Of a DNA stretch of 64,000 nt, positions 1-15,300 are shown in pieces. Origin of the DNA: Brienomyrus brachyistius (lineage: Eukaryota; Chordata; Actinopteri; Osteoglossiformes; Mormyridae); assembly GCF_023856365.1 (NCBI RefSeq), contig NC_064540.1:13107191-13171190 (forward strand). Direction: 5' to 3'. Under the pieces are notes generated by a model that saw nothing but the letters and a program-made list of their open reading frames with translations, did no database searches and was not told the origin of the DNA. Position numbers and translations under genes: made by a program. The stretch's first letter is position 1. Every line of letters begins with the position of its first letter.

Positions 1-326
1 AGTACGTGCTCTGCTTTGGAGGGAAGTGTGCCTCTTGGCATTATCCCTAACATAAGGTCAAGGTCTGACATATCTTAAAAGGAACTATTTTTGTAAATGA
101 CTGTGTTTTTGTTGTATTAACTTCTGTATTATAACCGGTTAGGCAACAAAGATATGAACTGTGTCGTATGACATGAATGCTGCTTGGGCGGTTTTTATTT
201 CAAAACATTCCTTTACTTGACGCCACAGACTTGCCAATAAAATCAAGCAATATTTTGTCCTTGCACTTGGGGATTTATGTGACAATAGGTTGACTTGACA
301 TTTCAGGAGAATGACATAAAGCTTAC
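1..326. other. Intron of cdk18 reaching the left edge
   Basis: This AT-rich stretch follows the donor of the 327-389 exon on the minus strand. It contains no recognisable exon, so the next kinase exon, expected to start the segment leading to the catalytic loop, lies beyond the window. No repeat family was recognised. Confidence 0.6.
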
Positions 327-389
327 CTTTACATTGTTCATACTCATAAGGTTTCCACAGTTGTCCATGTACTGTTTTAAGTCACTGTC
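327..389 (-). CDS. cdk18: cdk18 coding exon 7 (hinge and helix D)
   Basis: The exon has 63 bases (21 codons) in phase 0-0, with acceptor ...aacag and donor gtaagc. It encodes [17 protein letters not shown] and following residues, the stretch just after the kinase hinge. Confidence 0.93.
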
Positions 390-3300
390 CTGTTCAAGAT
401 GCAAAAAAAGTACACAAAGTTTAGGTGGAGTAACAAGCAACATACACTCATATACTGTATGTGACCCTAAACAGACTGACATTCGACTATTGAAACAAAC
501 TGAAAAGCATTCCAAATTATAGCCTTACTTATAAGCTCTTCAACCATTAACTGGATATTGGAAGAGGATTTTTTTTTTTCATTTTTGTCATTTATGCTGC
601 ATTACATTCAAAATATTGTAAAATATTGTAATTCTTTCCTCTAGGTGTAATATTTAAGCAATACAATGCCTCCATTTAATGTGTTATATTAACATAAATT
701 GTAAATCAAAGAATGAAATATGCTTTCTCGATTCCTTCTTTACGATTATAATAAAATAAACCACTCCTTACCAGGTACTCAAAGACGAGGGTGAGTGAGC
801 GGTCAGTGTGGATGATGTCATGCAGAGTTACTATGTTCGCATGCTTGAGATTCTTTAACAGAGACACTGCAGTAACATTCAGATTTATTTATAATTATTC
901 ACATTTTTTTTCTGTAATCAATCATACAATTGCAAATAACATCAGCAAGAAGAGGCTACTGTGGCCTGAACATTTCATCCCATGTCCCTAAATGGCAGCC
1001 TTTTTCACTTCACATAAAACCATGCCATACCTTCCCGAATGGCTGTGCATGGCGCCCCTTCCTCATGTTCTAGCCGAATCTCTTTCAGAGCCACCAGGTT
1101 CTCTGTGAGCTTGCTGCGTCCTTTGAATACTGTAGCATAAGTACCCTAGTTGCATGAAAAGATCATGAAAATCATTTTCAGTCAGCCTGTCAAGGCCAAC
1201 TTTACATTTTTAAAAGGCATGTCACAATTCAATTTGTTTTAAAGAGGCAAAGCACAGTGTTCATATAAGGTTTAATTATGTTTTCAATGAATGTTCTTTA
1301 TTAGAATTGTTGTTTTGGTCTTTTGTCATTTGGGTGCGCCATTTTGTTGTATTTCTTCTGTGCTTATGTTGATACACCCACAGTCTTATGTGACTCTGAG
1401 GACCTGGGAATGTTCCCATGTTTTTCTATCATTTTTGCTGCAAGTGACACTGATGATCTCTGTACTCCTGGATATGTAAGGAACACATACAGAACAGTGT
1501 AAAGACAGATGTCATTGAAGTTTTACATCTATTATTTTACGTAATTGTTATTCTATATTTGATCCTCTTTGAATAGAAAATGCTTATGGTTTTTTCACAA
1601 AGCAGCAGAATGATTAGACTCTTTGCAGTTGGCCAAACACAGCATTGGAGTTTCAGCATTTCCTGGGTGTGAAAGTAAATGAAAAAGTTTGCGATACTCA
1701 CCTCCCCCAGCTTTCCTAACTTAACATATGTCTCCAATTTACCAAAGCCGATGTCAGACTAAAGGTAGGAAAATAGGAAAAAAAATACATCAAAAGGTTC
1801 AGCATCCTTGCTTGAAACAAAAAAAAATCTATTATATATTCTTTATATATATATATATATGCATATTATATGCACGCACACACACACACACATATACATA
1901 TACAGTACTGTGCAAAAGTCTTAGGCAGGCAAAGAAAATGATGTTTAGATTATCCTGGTGTCGGTGTAAAACTATGATATTATGCCTGTCAAAGTGTGTC
2001 AGCTTCGCCATTTCAGAACCTCTGCTAAAACCATCCTAGTATTTGCAGTGACCGTCCAGTGCAGCCATGTATTTTTTTGACTTGGCCACTAGCACACCTC
2101 ATACAGCTGGTCAATCTGTCACTGACTTTTTAAACCAATATATTTAATTATTTAATTGAGCTGTTGGTGAAATATAATAAAATCTAGCCACCTAGCCATC
2201 CAACTAGATATCAGTAACTTTTTAGAAAACATAAGAAATTTTTACTAGTTTTTATTGTGTTACTCTTCATTTGCACATGTTCTGATGTTAAATTGTGTTT
2301 TTTGTTCTAAGCCAAAGTACATTTGCTACCCAGATAAACAGCTTTAAACATTTCTTTGGACTGCCTAAGACTCTACAGGAGCGGGAAGTCAATGTTATGG
2401 ACTATTGAGAATCAGTGCATTGCGAGCCATGGAAAAGTCAGTGTGATGGCTTGGGGTTGCTTTGACTGTGACAGAGCTAGAGATCTTTATTAAATTCATG
2501 GCATTGTCAATGCCTAGAGCTATCAAAGCATACTTCAACAGCATATCATTCCAGCAGGATTATGGCTCATTGGAAAGCCTTCAACGAGAAAATAACCCAG
2601 AAGACACCTCAAAATTGTGCAACAGCTATCTGGTGAAGGATGAAACTCATCCTCAATCCCATAGCACTTGATGGCACAAACTGGACAGAACAGTCAAAGC
2701 AAAGTATCACAAACACCCTACATCTCTGGGGATGACTGCAGATATACTCAGAAGACATGTACACTGCCCGGCCAAAAAAACAATAAATCGCCATTTGAAT
2801 TTTTCGTTGAATTGCCTTTAGCTTTGATTATGGTGGACATTTGTCATGGCATTGTTTCCACAAGCTTATGCAACATCTCACCCTTTATTTTCATACAGAT
2901 TTGCATGAATTTCTCACCAAGATCCTGTACTGACAAGTGAGTTGAACCACCCCATAAAGCCTCCTTCAGCACATCCCAAAGACCTTCAGTGAGGTTAAGG
3001 TCACAACTCTGTGGTGACCAAGTCATACGTGAAAATGATTCCTCACGCTCCCTGAACCACAATGAACCCAATGGATCTTCGCATTCTTGTCCTGGAATAT
3101 GTCCATGCCAACCTGATGATGGATGGAGGTGTAACCTGGCTGTTCAGTAGGTTCATGAGACGGGGGCAGTTTATCAAATTCCATCAGAATCGCTCTTGGC
3201 AGTCTAAAATGGCTGACAAGTCCCAAATCATCACCGAAAAAAATAATCATTGTGGTCTCCAAATATTCACTTCCTTCTTATTTGGCTGCCAGCAATGTCC

Positions 3301-6300
3301 TCTAATAAATCTAAATATCCAATGATTATACTGCCTGTGACATACTTACACACGGGCCATTTCACACCTATTACATGTGAGTAAACGTGTTAGTGCCTAC
3401 TCATGTTGACTTCTCAGTAGGAATATCTCTAACTTAGATTATACAAAATAAATATATTGGTACATAAGAAAGTCATTCGCTTAAAACAATAAAACAAATG
3501 CTGAATGTTAGCTGTGTATTAGATAATAAAAAATGTATTTATTAATGGACATTTCACAGTGTAAAAAATAACTGTAAATGCAACTTAAATGCACATTTCT
3601 ATCTGAACTCCAGATGAGTCTTTTCCATTTCCTCCACAAAGTTCATCTGACTGTTCTGAGAAATTCATTTAATTTTTACAAAGCTTTAATGAATGAGCTC
3701 CTAGGTTATGCGTGTAGCATGCGTCACCATGGTAGTGTTTGCCACTAAGAAGAAAGTCAGTGTCATGAAAACAGAAACCTGTACCTCTACTTCGTTATCC
3801 AGCTAAGCAAGACACCCAGCTTCGTCATACAGGCCCCACATTCATTGAATCCAACATAACATTATTATTATTATTCATTAGCATTATTTTGTATTGCACA
3901 ATTGCACAAATGAGGCTCAAAAACACAAAAATCTTTAGAAAAATGAATTGTCATCTTTTGCCAAATTTAATTTTACCAACTATTTACCCAAAAAGTCAAA
4001 TTTTTATGATTGTATATATCCAAAAATTAAAAGGAGCATTCTGGAATGATTTTGAAATATTTACAAAAACAGATGAATTCATCCATCCATCCATCCATTT
4101 TCCAAACCGCTTATCCTATTGGATCGCGGGGGGTCCGGAGCCTATCCCGGACACAATGGGCAGGAGTCAGGGAACATCAGATGAATTAAAAAAAACTCAT
4201 ATGGTTTTCACAAAAATTGAATTTATGAATCATTCTTTTATACTAAGATGTGTTAACAAGTGCAACTTTTCTGAAATTCCTGTTCCAGTTTTACAAAAAA
4301 GCAAAACTGCCCAAATAGAATATGATTTTCCCTCTACATGATGTTTTAAGATGAACTGCACATGTACATCAATTAACCACCATTTCACAATTTTACCACA
4401 TCATAACTGTACAGTATATGTTCGAGAGAAAATGTCCTTTTCAGGAATTACTCAGCAGATAAGTGATTTTTAATGTACATTGGTGTGTAATGTAAGCTGC
4501 TTTTGACTGGCTCTGCTTTTGAGGACACTGACTAATACAGTGATTGGCTGAGAAACATAGAAGACAGGTGCTGACCAATGAGGCTCGTCTGGACATCCGG
4601 CTTAAGGGTTTGGAGGGTGCAGTGCTGTCCATCTGCAGCTTCTTCAGGAATTCCGGTGGAAGATGTATGTCCATGGGCAGAGACATGCGCTTACTGACAT
4701 CCTGTACCACAGAAACTTCAATTAACACAAAACACCCTGTGTGTTTTGGGGGATAATGACATTGAGAGTTTTTATTACAAACACTTTGTTTACCCAGTCT
4801 GAGTAATTACCTTTAAGTGTATACTGTATATAACTGAACTGTCTATTTTTCACTGTATCACATTACTACAAAATATTGTATTACTCAGATATCTGTATAT
4901 GGTACATAACAATCCTTTGGTTTATGCCTTCAGAACAAAATTGATATTTTTTTCCATACACTTTTTAAACATTACCATTACTGTGATTCACTGTAAAATT
5001 GTCTATGGAATGGTATTAACTGTTGTATAAAGTGAAGATGTTTTAGTTCAATAAACAACCCTGAAATCTTGAAGAATCTGCCCTGATACTTTTCCTCCTA
5101 GAAAAATAAGATTAATATTATTAAATAAGCACACAATATTTGAACTCCAAATATATTCTGAAGAGTCCATGTTGTCGCTGTTAGAATAGGTCTGAAAAAC
5201 ACTGCTCCTACATACATGTTAAAGAGGCTGTTAGGTAAGGTGTTGGAGCTTTGTATGTTTTGGTCACAGTTATCCACAGTTGAATATGGCGTCCTTATTG
5301 CTATAGGTCTACCCAGTAAATGTGAAAATTTAAGCCATTGACTTCCGAATAAGCATATTTCTTTTACTTGGTCACCCTCACAAAAAGTACGTCCATGTTG
5401 TTCTAGCAGGAAAATGCAAATATAACATATGAACAATGTGATCATGTGGCCAGCACAAGGACAAGTATGAAAAATGGACGGACATGTGGATAGATGAATG
5501 AATGTATGCATGGATGGGTGGACAAAATGACACCCCCCCCAAAAAAAAAAAAAAAAAAGGAAGATGATATTGTTTACTGATTGAATGAACACTCCGCATT
5601 ATTGTAGAACATCATGCAGGGCAGGGGGTCTCCAACCTTTTTCACTGCTTTAACAAAGAAAATAATCAGGGGAGCTACTAGTTGTATAGGGGAGCTACTG
5701 TGTATTTGACCTGGTCTCATCATCGTTTGAGACAAAGTCAAATACACATCTGTATGCAAAATTAAAAAAAAATACTTCAGATTTCTTTTAAGCTCTGTGT
5801 GAACTACTAAGAGCTCACAGTCGATGCGCTGCCAACCACTGATGTATATATACTGTGCATGACTATGCAACACCTGCTACAGCTTATGTACACATAAAAT
5901 TACTGTTCTGTGTGTCAAGTACTGTGGAGGACATCCACGCATTCTCATTTGGCCTGCAAGTATTATATGTATGAAGAATGTATTTATTCCATGTTTTGTA
6001 CCAATTGCATTATATGTATACCATACTGACCTCCACAGAGAAGCAGTGCTGCTGTGGTGGCTTGCTGTGGTAGTGGAACTGGGTGGGAGAATGGCTGTTA
6101 TTGTCTACAGCGAGGGAACCGAGCTCAGGTTGCAGGGTCTGCATCGCCAGCCAGTCCGGTGCCAGGTCTGTGTAGTGTACAGAATTACAGGTACGGGGGT
6201 GATATTCAAACATCTTTCAATCAACTATCGAATACAGGGTCAGAGAGGGACCAGGGGGCTCATTTGCAAAAAATGTTTGTACATTCTTGTGGAAGAGGAA

Positions 6301-9300
6301 ACGTTTGTACAGATTTATAAAACCTTTCATAAACCAAGATGTGCATCATACAGGTTATGAATCCCACTTATTCTATCTTCCTTTCTACAGAACAACAATA
6401 ATAATTTACTACTTTAGTCTAGTTTTAGACCAAACTATAGCACAGCAACAGCCACAGTAAAAGTAATGAATAATTTGCTTAAGGCTTCCGATCATAGCTG
6501 TATATCTTTGTTTGTGTGGCTAGGTCTAACTGCAGCATTCAGTACCATGGACCATAATATTGTCTTGGACCAAGAAGTGTATGCTCAGTTGTAATAATAA
6601 TCACAATAAAAAATTATACAGTAATCCCTCTGCACTCAGGCTGGCTCAGTTTAAAAGCCATGTTTTGGGTATCTGTTGTACAGATTGCCAGTGGTGGACA
6701 TTGCAAGAAGTATTACAGGACCCTAATTCACATTATAGCTACCGAACTAAATCTAAAACAGTATAAATAGATGTTCAGAGTAGCATCTCCATTTAATCAG
6801 AAGTACTGTGCATTTGTCTTGGGTTCATATCTTGCTTCATGTTCTTTGAGATTTTTTTCCCCGACAAAATTGGTAAGTAGGCTCCTCTGTTATTTGAAAA
6901 ATATATATTTTCTATGTTGACTATATAGAAAATATATTTCCAGCAGAAACCTATATCTAATGTACACCAGAAAACTATTAACTTGTCAACATAATGATCG
7001 TCTACACTGGGTTTTCTGCTCTGACTACATAGAACACATGTAGCCTTCTTCTTTGATAACATGCAACTGCCAAAATGGTTAAAAATAATAAATATTTATG
7101 CATTTTCATATCTATGACACATAGCCTAAACATTGAAACTATAGTAAAAGACATCAGTCATGTAATGTTGCCTGCATGATATCAGTATGACTATCAACAG
7201 GCCTTTAGCTGAGAACTGTTTACCGTACACATGAAAAGAGGTGCCACTCTGACTCTCTATATGAGACACCATTGCCACACACACACAGACACACACAAAA
7301 GCAGGTTTGTAATTATATCTCTGGCGGGTATGGAAAATGTGTAACATAACTAGAATGATGGGCATAAACTATCTCTACATAATAATATTGAATACAGCCT
7401 TTCTGTACTAAATTCAGTATGCAACATACAATTACAAACTATGCAACATAAATAAGGATGTGGTATGTAAGCTACCTGTACATAATATAGTATGCTATAT
7501 AGTATAGTAGAGCAGCAGGTAATGTAGCAGCAATACAAATACAAACATATCAATTAAAGAAAGTTAAGTGGCTGGTGGAGTGAAGAGTTGGTGCTGCTCA
7601 CTTGGTGAGGGACTGCAGGGAGTTCAGGAGTCTTATAGCTGTTACAAAGTCTGGTTGAGCTTGTCTGGATGCTGTGGCAACCATTTAACCATTTTCAAGT
7701 ACACTATCTCTCACTCTGAATGAGGCTAAACAAAAATAATGTGATTGTTTGCTAGTTAAAACTGGTCAACTTTATGGTCTTTTGTTACTTTTCTAAATCA
7801 AACATTCTATTATTGATGGCCATTATCATAGGTAAACTCAATGTATCGACTGGTCAGTGAACGTGAAAACTCATTAATATTCTGATCCCGAAATGTCCTG
7901 TTTTTCCTTTCACCAAATATAGTAACCTATCCCAAGCAGTATTAAAAGGAGTAAAAAAAGATTTACAAATACCATGATGATTTCTTGGATTTTAAAAGGA
8001 CCATTATAGTATAAAGCAGTTTGATAATGTGATATTTTTTGTTCTCATAAAAACCTTGCATCATGTGATTTAGTTGGGGGGGGGTCACTTGTGATCCCAC
8101 CATTCATTTGAATGGGATTCATTTGCTTATAGGGGAGGAGTGTTCATAACCCATAAAAAATTCTCTAAAATGTAATCCATCATGTAGAAAATGTGCCAAA
8201 TTGCCTTAAAAATGTCTGTACCTCTCATGCTGTTAAGGGTCACATGTGATCCTGCAACGTTCTTATAGATTTTGAACAAAAAACACTTCCCTAAAGGCAT
8301 AGAAAATCCATTCAAGTGAATGGCAGCCCCTGGAGTCAGGGGCTTTGAGTACAAAATTTATTAGAGCTTTACAAAAGTAGTCCATTTGATAATGTTTCTC
8401 CTAAAGAGATACAAATTTATTTTACAAAACAATAAGTCATTACATTTTTGGCATTAAATAATTTTTATAGTCAAAACCAATATTTATATCTATTTTCATC
8501 TGTTCCCAGTGTTCCTAGGGGGGATAAATGGTGTTTTGATGCCATCTCGTGGTCAAACAGTTATTCAAGGTTAGGGATGGAATGTCTCTTAATGTTGGAA
8601 AAATCTGACGTATATTAGCTAACGTGGAAACAAATTATAAAACCTTCAAGTATGACCGTAAGCCGTATAAATTCCGATAGACTCTAACCTGACGCAAATG
8701 GTAGCAGAGCCGCAGTAGCAACATGGGCGCTGTGGACAAATGCACAGCTCCGCGCTCCAGTAGTTCAATGCTGCAGCCGTAATGCATCGTACACGCCACA
8801 CATTCAATCTGTTTCAGGCCTAAGTGCTGTATTTATAAATGGTGCTTGAATAAATTGTGCTATATCCCCTTATGTGAACTCCCTGACTAAGATTTATTTA
8901 GAATACCACGAGTGAAGTTTGCTCATATTGACTTTTTTACCATTTTTTCCCGACTCCCATTCTTTGTCATTAAACTGTGAGGTGTGACTTGGACATTATC
9001 TAGCGGTAATTTCTGCAATTTAGCTTGTTTTGTGGATTACGAAAGAGAATAGATTTTGATCACTGGACCCTGATGGAGGTACAAACACTGATGCTAGCAT
9101 ATTTTGAGAGGTAGGTGCTTTGCTATGCATGAAATTTATAGGAAGGTATATTTCACCTGGCAGTGAGTATGAAATATTATTCAGTATTATTTTTTGGAGG
9201 TTATTTTGATCAGAAATTACTATAATGTTTTATATTTTACAAGAAGAAAAAAAAAGGTTACAATTTTAAAAAGGTACAGGTACTGTCAGGCTCCGCGGTG

Positions 9301-12300
9301 GACAGCAGGCTGGAAGCGGCGAAGGACGAGGCAGGTAGGCGGAATACGGGAAAACGAGGGTTTATTAGGGATGACTGGGGGTACAGCGACGCACATAACA
9401 TCAATGACCGACATCAGACAGGGCAATACGTTGACGGATATACAAGAGACAAGGCGAAATAAAAGGGAAGAGCTGGGCACAATCGGGGAAGCGCACGTGG
9501 ATGATGAGGGGGCGTGGCACACACGAGGATCGTACTTGTTGGGCGTGACAGGTACAATATGTATATTTATCGCAATATGTGCAAACATACATGTAAATAC
9601 AATATATAACACAAAGAGAGTTTGTAAAATTCTAATGAGCTTTAATATAACCACAATTATTCTTCAACACTCCTGAACTCTCTTAGGCAAACTTCTTTTA
9701 AAAGAAATTTCGTTTAAAGTGTAATACGTTCAGTTTGTTTATAAACTGTTATTAGTGTTCAGGAGAGAGCTATGTACAGCAATAGTGTCTCCTGAAAGTC
9801 CTATGTACAAAAGGGTTAAGTTACCATAGAAACATTGAACAGATTGGTTTTCAAAACACAAGCACCCAAAGAAAATTATGCTGATAAGAATAACTGCGTA
9901 TTTATGAGTACCACACCATAAATGTATTTGAAATGTTGAGTGAAATTATTGCGCATTAATAAAAAAAAAAATTATTAGGCTGCCGGAACTATCTGTGCGG
10001 TTACAAAAAAATAATGAACCCACGTGACATCTCCAGAACAATAAAAAAAATAGTAGTTACCGAAGCTATGGTAGAAGCCTTTATAACCTCCAGGCTGGAC
10101 TACTATAATGCCTCCGTTCGGGTTGTCCATCTGGATCCTTAAATAAACTTTAGCTGGTACAAAATGCAGCAGCCTTTCTTTTTTAGTTTTGGTGCATCTC
10201 TCTTTATTTATCCAAGTCAGTTGATCAGATGGGGTGGGAGCAGGGGCGCTGTAAAGGGGGGGTAAACGATGACGATTCTCGGGGCCCATGACTGAGAGGG
10301 GGCCCAGAGAAGCCCCCAATAAACTGTGTTGGGGGCCCTGTCAAGATTCTTTTCATGGGGCCCAAAATCCTTAGCAGCGCCCCTGGGTGGGAGGACACAA
10401 AGGGTTCGAAAATCTACCTATCAGCCCCTCCTGTTTTACTCCAGGAACTTAAAATATCAGCCAAACTGATACCATTAGCATCTCATACCAGTTTAGGCAC
10501 CATTTTAAATTCCTTTCAGCCCCTTCACTCACTCCCTTGATTGACAACTATCTATTCCATCCTGCGGGCATGGATGCTACTTTCTCAATGTGGCAAACAC
10601 AAGGTTTGGGATCCTTTGGGGCATTTATATAGATGGTATTTTTTTGCAGCTGAAAAGAATTTTCTGCCTGCCTCTCAAATGTTTAGAGACTTTCAGGTCA
10701 GATGAAGCCTCTACCCAACCGTTCCCGCAGGCCCCTCTAATCATCTGTGGTTTTATGTACGTTATATTAAATTGAGTGAGATGGTCCATAATTAGCTTTG
10801 GCTTGGGTAGTCCTTGTGTCCCCACTGGAAAGCATGATGGATTTTAGAGTTACATGTTAACATTGCAATTGCATTGAGGATGCATAGAGATTAGATTGCT
10901 CAAAACACCATTCGGAGGTGGTCAGGGACACATATTGCTACATTCTTATACCAGTGTGACCGCGAATATGTCTCGGGCCACACAGCAGGACCGCCTACTC
11001 AACTGATGTCCTCGTGTGGGCAGATGTACAAAGGTACTCATTAAACGCGCGTATTTAACACATGATTTGTCAGGAATTCTATCAGTGAATAGTGGGCCAC
11101 TGTGTAGTAAACTGCATTCTACAACATAAAAAAATAAATTTCAATCTCTTGGGAAGTTGGTTTAATATCACACTGTCACAATACATTCGCATGGAAACCT
11201 TGTAAAAACTGCGCAACATTAATAATCCATGCAAATTCTGAAAAAAACATATTGTGTAGGAAGCGGTTTATTGAAAATGTTTTGGAAATTGTACAGATAT
11301 TTAATACGCACTACAATGAAGCTTCCTTGTTTATGTAAAAGTTGCTTCATGCTTTATTAACTATGACTAGAAATTGCCTACGATATATTAATGCAGTAAG
11401 TAATGTGAACTTCTAGTTCTAATACAGATGTCAATGAAATCACCCATGACATCAATACAGTGGTTAGTCAGATTTTAGATGAAACAGCTCCTTTGAGAGA
11501 TAAAGTGGTAAAAACCACCAGACACTCCCCATGGTTTAATGATCACACATGCTCTGGCAATCAGGAGTGCCGCAGACTGGAGCACAAGTGGACCAACTGT
11601 CCCCTACAACGTGATTAAAAACCTGTTATTTTGGCATTGTGTTCAGGTCCCCACCAAGATCTGTAAATACAATAATCAAAAAAAAAAAAAAAGTCTTGTA
11701 TTAAGTTTGGTTACTCACAGTTAGGGTTAGGGCTTGGTGTTGGTTAAAGTGTTCATGTTGGGATTAGAGTTTTCCACATAGAAATGAATGGAGAGACCTC
11801 ACAAAGATGTAATTACAAACCTACATGTGTGTGTGGGTATGTGTGAGATGTACAAGGCAATACTGAATGGCTTTTGAAGGGTCTATTCCCTTCCGAAAAA
11901 TAGAATTATTAATATGAATAAATGAATAAAAAGACCAAAAATTACAAAAACCACAAAGTATGTTTGGAAATATTCATTATAATTATAATTATTATTATAA
12001 TAATTATTGGCTTTGGTGGGATCAGGTGTTGCCCTTCATTGTTAATGTACTTTTGAAAACTTCATATTTTATCATAATAAATTTTCTAGGTTAAGGTCGA
12101 GGCTCTGTGCAGGCAGTCAAGTACGCATCAAACTCACCCACCCATGTCTTTATGGACCTTGCTTTGTGCACTGGGGCAGTCATGCTGGAACAGAAAATGG
12201 CCTTCCCCAAACTGTTCCCGCAAAATTGGAAGCACAAACTTGTTCAAAATGTCTTGGTATGCTGAAGCCTTAAGAGTTCCCTTTACTGGAACTAAGGGCC

Positions 12301-15300
12301 CAAGTCCAACCCCCATATGTATCATTATCCCTCCTCCACCAAACTTTACAGCTTGTACAGTGCAGTCAGGCAAGTAAAATTCTCCTGGCATCTGTCAAAC
12401 CCAGACTCATTCATCAGACTGCCAAACAGAGAACCATGATTCGTCACTCCACAGAAGATATTTCCACTGCTACCAGTAATGGCATGCAGTACATCACTCC
12501 ATCCACCACCTGGCATTGTGCTTGGTCCTGTGAGGCTTTCATGCAGCTACTTGACCATGGAAGCCCATTTCATGAAGCTCCCAGTGCACAATTTTTGTGC
12601 TGGGGTTAATAACAGAGGAAATTTGGAACGCTGCACTTATTGATTCAACAAAGCATTGGTGACATTTACACACTATGCACCTCAACACTTGGCAACCCCA
12701 CTCTGTTACTTTATGTGACTGCATGTTTCCGTTCTTCCTAAACACTTCCATTTTGCAATAAATTGAATATCTAGCAGGGAGGAAATTTCACAAACTGACA
12801 ATGTAAAGGTGGCATCCTATGACAACACCATGATTGAATTCACTGAGCTCTTCACAATGACGCACTTTCACAAATGTTTGTAAACCTGACTGCATAGCTA
12901 GGTGCTTAATTTCATACAACTGTGGCATTGAGTCTAAACGAAACACCAGAATTCAATGATTGAGATGTGTGTTCCAATACTTTTGTCCATATACTTGAGG
13001 TGCACCAATCTGTTATTGGGATCGGTATTGGCACTGACCCACACCTATTAGTCGGATCAGGTATCAGGCATGTATGACCAATCCATGTCTGATACTTACT
13101 GAGTTTTCGGCAGCCACACATAAAATTAAAGACAGCAGCTAGAAAAATTCAATTGCTGCACCCCACTTTCAGTCTGGGGTCATGCTCATCCTTGCACTAG
13201 TACCCTTTGCCCTCTGCAAGGGCAAAAATACTGTCTTTGAACATACCTGCATATTTCACTCTTGTTTGTGTGTTCAATAGAGGCCAAGTGAAGAAAACAA
13301 ATCTGGAGTCTAGGGAATTCTTAATCTTTTTCTAAGAAAGACAATTACATGTTTCATCTATTTTTCACAACAGCTCATCCGATATAGTGCCACGGTGAGT
13401 CTGTGTCCCAGGCAGCACAGGGCCCAAGTCAGGGGGACACCCGGGATGGAACGCCAGTACATTTCAGAGCCCACGCTCAAGCAATAACATATTATAGGTA
13501 ATTCAGAGACACCAATGGGCCTAGCAGCTTGTTTTAGGGACTGCAGGATGAGACTCGGAAAAAAACACAGAAACTTGTTCTAATGGCTTAAAAACACACA
13601 GATACTATAAGGTTAAGTGCACTCTCAATGTTATTTTTGCCCGAATGAACAATGGACTAAAATTGTTTCAATTTTAGAGAACTACCATTAGAAGTCCAGA
13701 TTTTACAGCATTGATATTTTATTATTTCAAAAGGTGGAGTAAAACATCAACTTGGTATGAATCGTGGGGTTTTAATATGAGAACGCCCACTGATACTTTT
13801 TTTTTTTTTAACTGAAGATCAGATTGCTGTAATTTCAGATGCCAGTGAAAACTACCTCGTCTCTTCTACAGCACATAATCTTCTTAGCAGGTGTCTGTCG
13901 TATAATCATTTGTAAAAGTACTGTAATGCAAGGTGTTGCGAGGCAGAGGAGTACAACGGGGAAGCATGCAAAGGGTCACAAGGCAGAGGAGTATATTGCA
14001 TCATGTAACCCTGCAAAGCTTGTGATTGTTAATGTAACCCATTCCTCATGGAGTCAAAATGAGTCACAAAGCTTGGAAGGCATTTTTGTGTTCCTCCATT
14101 TCAGCCAGACCCTTCTTTCTTTGCAAAAGTCCTCCTTTACTCCTTCCATCCACCTCAGTGTTAACTACTGCAAAATCAAATGCCAGGATGAAATCTATTA
14201 CCTCCTCCCCTTTCTTTCTCCCATTTCTTTACCCTACTCCTCATCTTCCTTGTACCATTTCAGTCACCTGTCTACTCTGTCCCACTTGCCTATTTAGATC
14301 CCCACCAACAATCACCCTCTCATGTCATCCTAAATTATTCATCCATTTGCGCCCAAGAAGCCTCCGTATCCTCTTCCCACCCGAGGAGCATACGCACAAA
14401 TTGCATCATCTATAGTCTCATCAAGGCTCATCATCCTTTCTATCCTCCTATTCATACTGCCAAGACTTTCCTTTTTAAATAATACAATACCATTATTTGC
14501 TCCTCTGTAACAACTTCCAACAGTGTCTCCTTATCTCCCGTCCATCGTGTCTGGCAACTCTCTACCTTTTCCTTTATTCCAGTCATGTCCCCACATTTGG
14601 TGTCCCCAGTCTCATCTCCAGCTAACCCCTTTATTTCTCCTTCTCCCTCTTCTTCGTCAATCAGACCCACTCATAACACTATAGCCCTTGCTCATTTCCC
14701 ACAATGGTCAAAACTGCTGGATGCCTTTCCTGACACAAACCCTCTCTATTTATTGGGGCTTGGAACAGGCACAGAACAGGCTGGTTTGCCCCCCCCCCCC
14801 CCCAGTGGCTAGACTCAGTCCACCTCCTGTTTTTTGCCCACCTCCATTGTGCACATAACAATGAATGGATTATGAAAGCTTTAGCAGTAAGTTCCTCAGG
14901 CTATCTATCAGAGGCCTTTTTTACTGGGCATAGTAGTTATCCATCAGTGATCCATCATTGTTTTAAAAAATGGTAGCAATATGATGATCCATTAGCAGGT
15001 AATGAATTAATGGTTTTTATACAGCAATTCAACTATAATAATATCTTTCAAGAAGGCAACCACCATATTATTACAAGACAAATTCTATTTTTAAAAAATG
15101 GGTAAAATCCAAAGAAAATTGCACAATGCATTTACACATTGATGATGCACAAACAATGAAAAGTAATGTCTTAATATATTGTCTAATTTCCCCTCAACAT
15201 ATATCAGATATTTTTGGAAGAAAAATTATAATGCCCGCTTTCAATAATAAATATATGGTGCTTTTTATATCCTGTCCATTCTACATTTCTTACGTTCATT

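Noticed and set aside
5378..5599. Phe-rich and His-rich frames near 5.4-5.6 kb
   Set aside because: They are driven by an A/C homopolymer and a (GGAT)-like run in a cdk18 intron.
14059..14415. 118-codon serine/proline/leucine-rich plus frame
   Set aside because: It is the antisense of a degraded LINE endonuclease region and low in complexity.
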